Position numbers and translations under genes: made by a program. The notes below the pieces were generated by a model that saw nothing but the letters and a program-made list of their open reading frames with translations, was not told where the DNA came from and made no database searches. Of a stretch of DNA of 64,000 bases, positions 59,959 through 64,000 are shown in pieces; the stretch's first letter is position 1; the number at the start of each line of letters is the position of its first letter. This DNA comes from Neisseria sp. 83E34 (lineage in GTDB: Bacteria > Pseudomonadota > Gammaproteobacteria > Burkholderiales > Neisseriaceae), in assembly GCF_001308015.1 (NCBI RefSeq), contig NZ_LGYH01000002.1, positions 229,280 through 293,279 on the forward strand. Reading direction: 5' to 3'.

Positions 59959-62253
59959 ATGACAAAAAAATTATTGATTGTCGAATCGGTTACCAAAGCT
60001 AAATCCATGCAGAAATATTTAGGCTCGGATTTTCAGGTGCTGGCATCTTACGGGCATGTGCGCGATTTGGTTCCCAAAAACGGAGCGGTTGACCCGGATA
60101 ATGATTTTGCCATGAAATATCAGATCGTTGCGAAAAACAGCAAGCATGTTGATGCTATTGTGGCTGCCGCGAAAGAAGCTGAAAATATTTATCTGGCCAC
60201 GGACCCAGATAGAGAAGGTGAGGCCATTTCATGGCATTTATGGGAAATATTGAAAAGTAAACGGGGTTTGAAAAATATTCATCCGCAGCGCATTGTGTTC
60301 CATGAAGTAACCAAAAAAGCTGTTCAAGAAGCAATTCAGAACCCGCGCGAATTGGATTTCAATTTGGTTGATGCGCAGCAAGCGCGCCGTGCCTTAGATT
60401 ATTTGGTGGGTTTTAACTTATCTCCTTTACTGTGGAAAAAAATACGTCGGGGCTTGAGCGCCGGTCGTGTACAAAGTCCGGCGTTAAGGTTGATTTGTGA
60501 GCGAGAAAATGAAATCCGCGCTTTCGAGAGTCAGGAATATTGGTCTGTCCATATGGATAGCCACAAAGGCCGTCAGAAATTCAGTGCTAAATTGACACAT
60601 TGGTTGGGTAATAAATTAGAACAATTTTCTTTGCCGGACAAGGCTTCACAAGCTGAAATTCTGAAGGGTTTGGAAGGAGAGAAAGCTGTCGTTGCCGATG
60701 TGGTGAAGAAAAAGGCTACCAGAAAACCGGTTGCACCTTACACAACTTCTACGATGCAGCAGGATGCGGTGCGCAAGCTTGGCATGACCACAGACCGCAC
60801 TATGCGTACGGCGCAGCAGCTTTTTGAAGGTATCGATGTGGGGCAGGGTGCGGTTGGTTTGATTACTTATATGCGTACCGATAGCGTAAGCCTGTCTGAA
60901 GATGCGATAACCGAGCTGCGCCATTATATTGAAAATAAAATAGGCGCGGATTTTCTGCCAAAGGAAGCGCGGGCTTATAAAACCAAATCTAAAAATGCCC
61001 AAGAAGCGCACGAAGCCATCAGGCCTACCTCAGTTTACCGAACACCGGAAAGCGTGAAGCCATTTTTGAGCAATGATCAATTCAAGCTTTATCAAATGAT
61101 TTGGCAACGTACGGTCGCCTGTCAGATGGTTGATGCCAAGTTTGATGCAACTACCGTTGATATTCATGTTGGTCAAGGTGTGTTTAGGGTTACAGGTCAG
61201 GTGCTTGCATTTGCCGGCTTCTTGAACGTTTATCAGGAAGGTCAAGATGAAGATGATGAAGACGAAAATAACAAAAAACTGCCTGATTTGAAACTTGGCG
61301 ATGAAGTGCCGGTTGACAAACTTTATGGTGAACAACATTTCACGCAGCCGCCGCCCCGGTTTAATGAGGCTACATTAGTAAAAGCATTGGAAGATTTTGG
61401 CATTGGTCGCCCCTCAACCTATGCAAGCATTATTAAAACGCTTAAGGATCGCGAATATGTCACGGTTGATCAGCGCCGTTTTATGCCTACCGACACCGGC
61501 GATATTGTGAATAAATTCTTAACAGAACATTTTGAGCAATATGTCGATTACGACTTTACCGCCAAACTGGAAGACAGCCTAGATGAAATCGCCAGCGGCA
61601 AGCGTAAGTGGATTCCGGTTATGGATAAATTCTGGAAGGGATTTCACAAGCAAGTTGTTGAAAAAGAGGGTATTGAACGGGCTAAAATCACTACTGAAGA
61701 ATTGGAAGAAATTTGCCCGAAATGCGGTAATCACAAGTTGCAAATCAAATTCGGCAAGCGGGGTCGTTTTATCGCATGTTCCGGTTACCCTGATTGTGAT
61801 TACACGCGGAATGTAAATGAAACCGCGGAGGATGCGGCGAAAGAGTTGGACGAACCAACCATTGTAGAAGGGCGCGAGTGTCCGAAATGTAGCGGGCAGT
61901 TGGTTTATAAAAAAGGTCGCTATGGTAAGTTTATCGGTTGCGCCAATTATCCGAAGTGCAAACATATTGAACCGTTGGAAAAACCGAAAGAAACCGGTGT
62001 GGCATGTCCCAAGTGTGGCAAGGGCCAATTGATTGAACGAAAATCACGGTATGGCAAGCTTTTTTACAGTTGTAATACTTATCCTGATTGTGATTATGCT
62101 GTATGGAATCCGCCAATCGCAGAAACCTGTCCGAAATGCCAGTGGCCCGTTTTAACGATTAAAATAACTAAGCGAAGAGGAACTGAGAAAGTTTGCCCAC
62201 AGAAAGAATGTGGTTGGAGCGAACAAATTGAACCTCCGGCACCTAAGGAGTAA
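59959..62253 (+). CDS. topA: DNA topoisomerase I
   Basis: TopA relaxes negative supercoils by nicking one strand. The 764-aa protein has the Toprim domain (LLIVESVTKAKSMQKYLG, with ATDPDREGEAI), the gate domain with active-site Tyr in GLITYMRTDS, and FGIGRPSTYASIIKTL. Four C-terminal zinc-ribbon repeats begin near residue 592 (CPKCGNHKLQ, CPKCSGQLVY, CPKCGKGQLI, CPKCQWPVL). An acidic insertion (GQDEDDEDENNKK) lies near residue 430. Together with dprA and smg it makes the standard set. Confidence 0.97.
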   Translation: MTKKLLIVESVTKAKSMQKYLGSDFQVLASYGHVRDLVPKNGAVDPDNDFAMKYQIVAKNSKHVDAIVAAAKEAENIYLATDPDREGEAISWHLWEILKSKRGLKNIHPQRIVFHEVTKKAVQEAIQNPRELDFNLVDAQQARRALDYLVGFNLSPLLWKKIRRGLSAGRVQSPALRLICERENEIRAFESQEYWSVHMDSHKGRQKFSAKLTHWLGNKLEQFSLPDKASQAEILKGLEGEKAVVADVVKKKATRKPVAPYTTSTMQQDAVRKLGMTTDRTMRTAQQLFEGIDVGQGAVGLITYMRTDSVSLSEDAITELRHYIENKIGADFLPKEARAYKTKSKNAQEAHEAIRPTSVYRTPESVKPFLSNDQFKLYQMIWQRTVACQMVDAKFDATTVDIHVGQGVFRVTGQVLAFAGFLNVYQEGQDEDDEDENNKKLPDLKLGDEVPVDKLYGEQHFTQPPPRFNEATLVKALEDFGIGRPSTYASIIKTLKDREYVTVDQRRFMPTDTGDIVNKFLTEHFEQYVDYDFTAKLEDSLDEIASGKRKWIPVMDKFWKGFHKQVVEKEGIERAKITTEELEEICPKCGNHKLQIKFGKRGRFIACSGYPDCDYTRNVNETAEDAAKELDEPTIVEGRECPKCSGQLVYKKGRYGKFIGCANYPKCKHIEPLEKPKETGVACPKCGKGQLIERKSRYGKLFYSCNTYPDCDYAVWNPPIAETCPKCQWPVLTIKITKRRGTEKVCPQKECGWSEQIEPPAPKE

Positions 62254-62259
62254 ATTTGC

Positions 62260-62287
62260 AAAACGGATATTCAGTATCCGTTTTTCT
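62260..62287 (+). terminator. Intrinsic terminator behind topA
   Basis: AAAACGGATA pairs with TATCCGTTTT around TTCAG, followed by TTTC-T sequence, 6 bases after the stop codon. Confidence 0.87.
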
Positions 62288-62414
62288 TTGTCTGTCTGGT
62301 TTGTACTGATGTTCAATTAAGGTAGCATTGCGGTGAAAAGACTATCACGCAATGCAGCAACCAGTAGAAATCAATTCGAAACAGTCATTAATGCCTGTCT
62401 GAAAAGGAGATAAG

Positions 62415-62987
62415 GTGTCAAAACATTCTAAGCATACCAATCAAGTAAGAATTATTGGTGGTAATTGCAGAGGGCGGAAAATCCGATTTTTATCAGCAGA
62501 AAGTCTGCGCCCTACAGCAGATATGGTAAGAGAGCGTTTATTTAATTGGCTCGGTCAAGATTTAACCGGCTTAAAAGTATTAGATTTATTTGCAGGTAGT
62601 GGTGCTTTGGGGTTTGAAGCAGCATCACGTAATGCCAAACAAGTAGTCATGGTAGAAAAATACAGAGATACCAGTAAATTATTACAGCAGAATAAGCGTG
62701 AATTGGGATTAGAAGATAAGATAACAATTTCAGTTCAAGATGCTCTCAATTATTTAAAATCATCAAGCGAAAAATTTGACGTGATATTTCTTGACCCTCC
62801 TTATGCGTGGGAAGATTGGAAAACATTATTTGATCAGTTGGAAAAATGCCTGTCTGAAAACGCAATGATATATATAGAATCAGCAAGTATGCCTAAAATT
62901 CCGGAATGGTTGCATCTGTTTCGTGAGGGTAAATCAGGAAAAAGCTTGTTTGAAGTAAGAATATATAAGCCGAAAATCGAGAAATAA
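62415..62987 (+). CDS. rsmD: 16S rRNA (guanine966-N2)-methyltransferase
   Basis: RsmD methylates G966 of 16S rRNA. The 190-aa protein starts from GTG (62415) with AAGGAG seven bases before it; that site directly abuts a DUS (62392-62404). Motifs: VRIIGGNCRGRKIRFLSAESLRPTADMVRERLFNWLG, VLDLFAGSGALGFEAASR (SAM), and the catalytic DPPY in VIFLDPPYAWEDW. A second DUS near 62847 encodes KCLSEN in the C-terminal part. Confidence 0.95.
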   Translation: MSKHSKHTNQVRIIGGNCRGRKIRFLSAESLRPTADMVRERLFNWLGQDLTGLKVLDLFAGSGALGFEAASRNAKQVVMVEKYRDTSKLLQQNKRELGLEDKITISVQDALNYLKSSSEKFDVIFLDPPYAWEDWKTLFDQLEKCLSENAMIYIESASMPKIPEWLHLFREGKSGKSLFEVRIYKPKIEK

Positions 62988-63108
62988 GCAATAAACTGTT
63001 TCGTTATATCGGTATTGGTATGGTAGTTTCGGGTTGGTATTTATTTGATTTTAATAATTATTCTCAAAATGAAAAATACCTTAAACAGTAATCGTGAGAG
63101 ACAGATTG

Positions 63109-63117
63109 TGCTATAAT
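63109..63117 (+). promoter_or_regulatory. Extended -10 promoter of the ferredoxin gene
   Basis: TGCTATAAT, identical to the rnpB promoter core, 50 bases before the ferredoxin start. No -35 needed. Confidence 0.72.
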
Positions 63118-63155
63118 CCCCAGTTAACTATTTAGGTCTATATTTTAAAATATAA

Positions 63156-63419
<264 letters not shown>

Positions 63420-63486
63420 CCTGAAAAATAATTCGTTTATAAATTAGAATTTTAAGAAATAATTAGAAAAAATGAACGAATAATAC

Positions 63487-63515
63487 TTGACGGTTTTTAA
63501 GCTAGTTTGTATTAT
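63487..63515 (+). promoter_or_regulatory. Promoter of the tRNA-tuf operon
   Basis: TTGACG (63487-63492), 17-base spacer, TATTAT (63510-63515), 15 bases before tRNA-Tyr. Strong sigma-70-like spacing, expected for stable RNA. Confidence 0.8.
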
Positions 63516-63530
63516 TCGTTTTCTCTTTGA

Positions 63531-63614
63531 GGTGGGATTCCCGAGCGGTCAAAGGGGGCAGACTGTAAATCTGTTGCGAGAGCTTCGAAGGTTCGAATCC
63601 TTCTCCCACCACCA
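63531..63614 (+). tRNA. tRNA-Tyr (anticodon GTA)
   Basis: 84 bases with the long variable arm of tRNA-Tyr; acceptor GGTGGGA/TCCCACC, anticodon loop CTGTAAA, encoded ACCA. Together with queF/yhhQ note that Tyr is one of the queuosine-modified tRNAs (G34 of GTA). Confidence 0.97.
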
Positions 63615-63651
63615 ACTATCATAGTTTATGGGGCAAAAGAATAGTAAGTAT

Positions 63652-63725
63652 GCGGGTGTAGCTCAATGGTAGAGCAGAAGCCTTCCAAGCTTACGGTGAG
63701 GGTTCGATTCCCTTCACCCGCTCCA
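63652..63725 (+). tRNA. tRNA-Gly (anticodon TCC)
   Basis: 74-base cloverleaf: acceptor GCGGGTG/CACCCGC, anticodon loop CTTCCAA, T-arm with GGTTCGATTCC, encoded TCCA. Confidence 0.97.
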
Positions 63726-63735
63726 ATTCATATTG

Positions 63736-63810
<75 letters not shown>

Positions 63811-63864
63811 AATTCTTGAAATCCGTAATCTTAAACATTTTTGATTTAAATATAGGAAATTGCC

Positions 63865-64000
63865 ATGGCAAAAGAAAAATTTGAACGTAGCAAACCGCAC
63901 GTAAACGTTGGCACCATTGGTCACGTTGACCATGGTAAAACCACACTGACCGCAGCGTTGACAACTATTCTGGCTGAAAAATTCGGCGGTCAGGCAAAAG
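63865..64000 (+). CDS. tuf: Elongation factor Tu, 3' part outside window
   Basis: EF-Tu delivers aminoacyl-tRNA to the ribosome. The 45 visible residues have the standard start [20 protein letters not shown] and the GTP-binding P-loop [16 protein letters not shown] precedes the ATG. It is co-transcribed with the three tRNAs. Normally secE, nusG and ribosomal genes follow after tRNA-Trp. Confidence 0.97.
   Translation, partial: MAKEKFERSKPHVNVGTIGHVDHGKTTLTAALTTILAEKFGGQAK

Overview
This window is chromosomal DNA from a member of the Neisseriaceae, most likely a Neisseria species close to N. wadsworthii. Dozens of copies of the 12-mer TGCCTGTCTGAA occur inside genes and as inverted pairs behind genes. 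This is the DNA-uptake-sequence (DUS) dialect called TG-wadDUS, not the GCCGTCTGAA form of N. meningitidis and N. gonorrhoeae. Gene content agrees: PilC, a PglL-type pilin glycosylation ligase, DprA, MisR/MisS, NtrY/NtrX, TatABC and a tRNA-Tyr/Gly/Thr-tuf cluster. Species assignment is inference from the dialect and protein likeness.

Layout. 0-1.2 kb: minus-strand ribose/sugar import genes (rbsD and a truncated rbsA). 1.4-7.8 kb: housekeeping (ubiG, RNase P RNA, an FKBP, hprA, dinG). 7.8-8.55 kb: no recognisable gene. 8.55-12.9 kb: a tripartite tricarboxylate transporter (tctC-tctB-tctA) followed by an AbrB-family membrane protein. 12.9-14.45 kb: a scarred accessory patch with a gene remnant, a 719-bp IS1595-like element carrying a damaged transposase, an NTF2-like gene ending inside the IS repeat, and tRNA-Arg(CCT). 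14.4-17.7 kb: ispB, rplU-rpmA, and a queuosine-precursor operon (queF-yhhQ) under a clear preQ1-I riboswitch. 18-21.4 kb: a MarR regulator, an outer-membrane efflux lipoprotein and an EmrA-type adaptor, without the inner-membrane pump. 21.6-31.1 kb: ampG, pilC, and a moxR/DUF58/transglutaminase set.

31.2-41.2 kb: a J-domain protein, azoreductase with divergent LysR, CreA, a TSUP permease and an NlpE-like lipoprotein (a stretch with the other, AG-DUS dialect), then hisI-hisE-hinT-tatABC, a DUF2069 protein and pglL. 41.3-47.9 kb: misR-misS, dsbC, a 3'-5' exonuclease, tyrA and asd. 48-56.6 kb: tRNA-Phe, a photolyase-like phrB, and the def-fmt-rsmB-DUF4390-ntrY-ntrX operon. 56.8-64 kb: an envelope protein upstream of dprA-smg-topA, rsmD, a 2[4Fe-4S] ferredoxin, three tRNAs and the start of tuf.

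Together the window links natural transformation (DUS, PilC, DprA), envelope and redox sensing (MisRS, DsbC, NtrYX) and translation. No wholly new system could be demonstrated. The most informative signals are the riboswitch, the DUS dialect mosaic, the incomplete efflux locus, the degenerate NtrX ATPase, the apparent LysM loss next to dprA, and the IS-supplied stop codon. All functions are assigned from sequence likeness recalled by eye; no database search was run.
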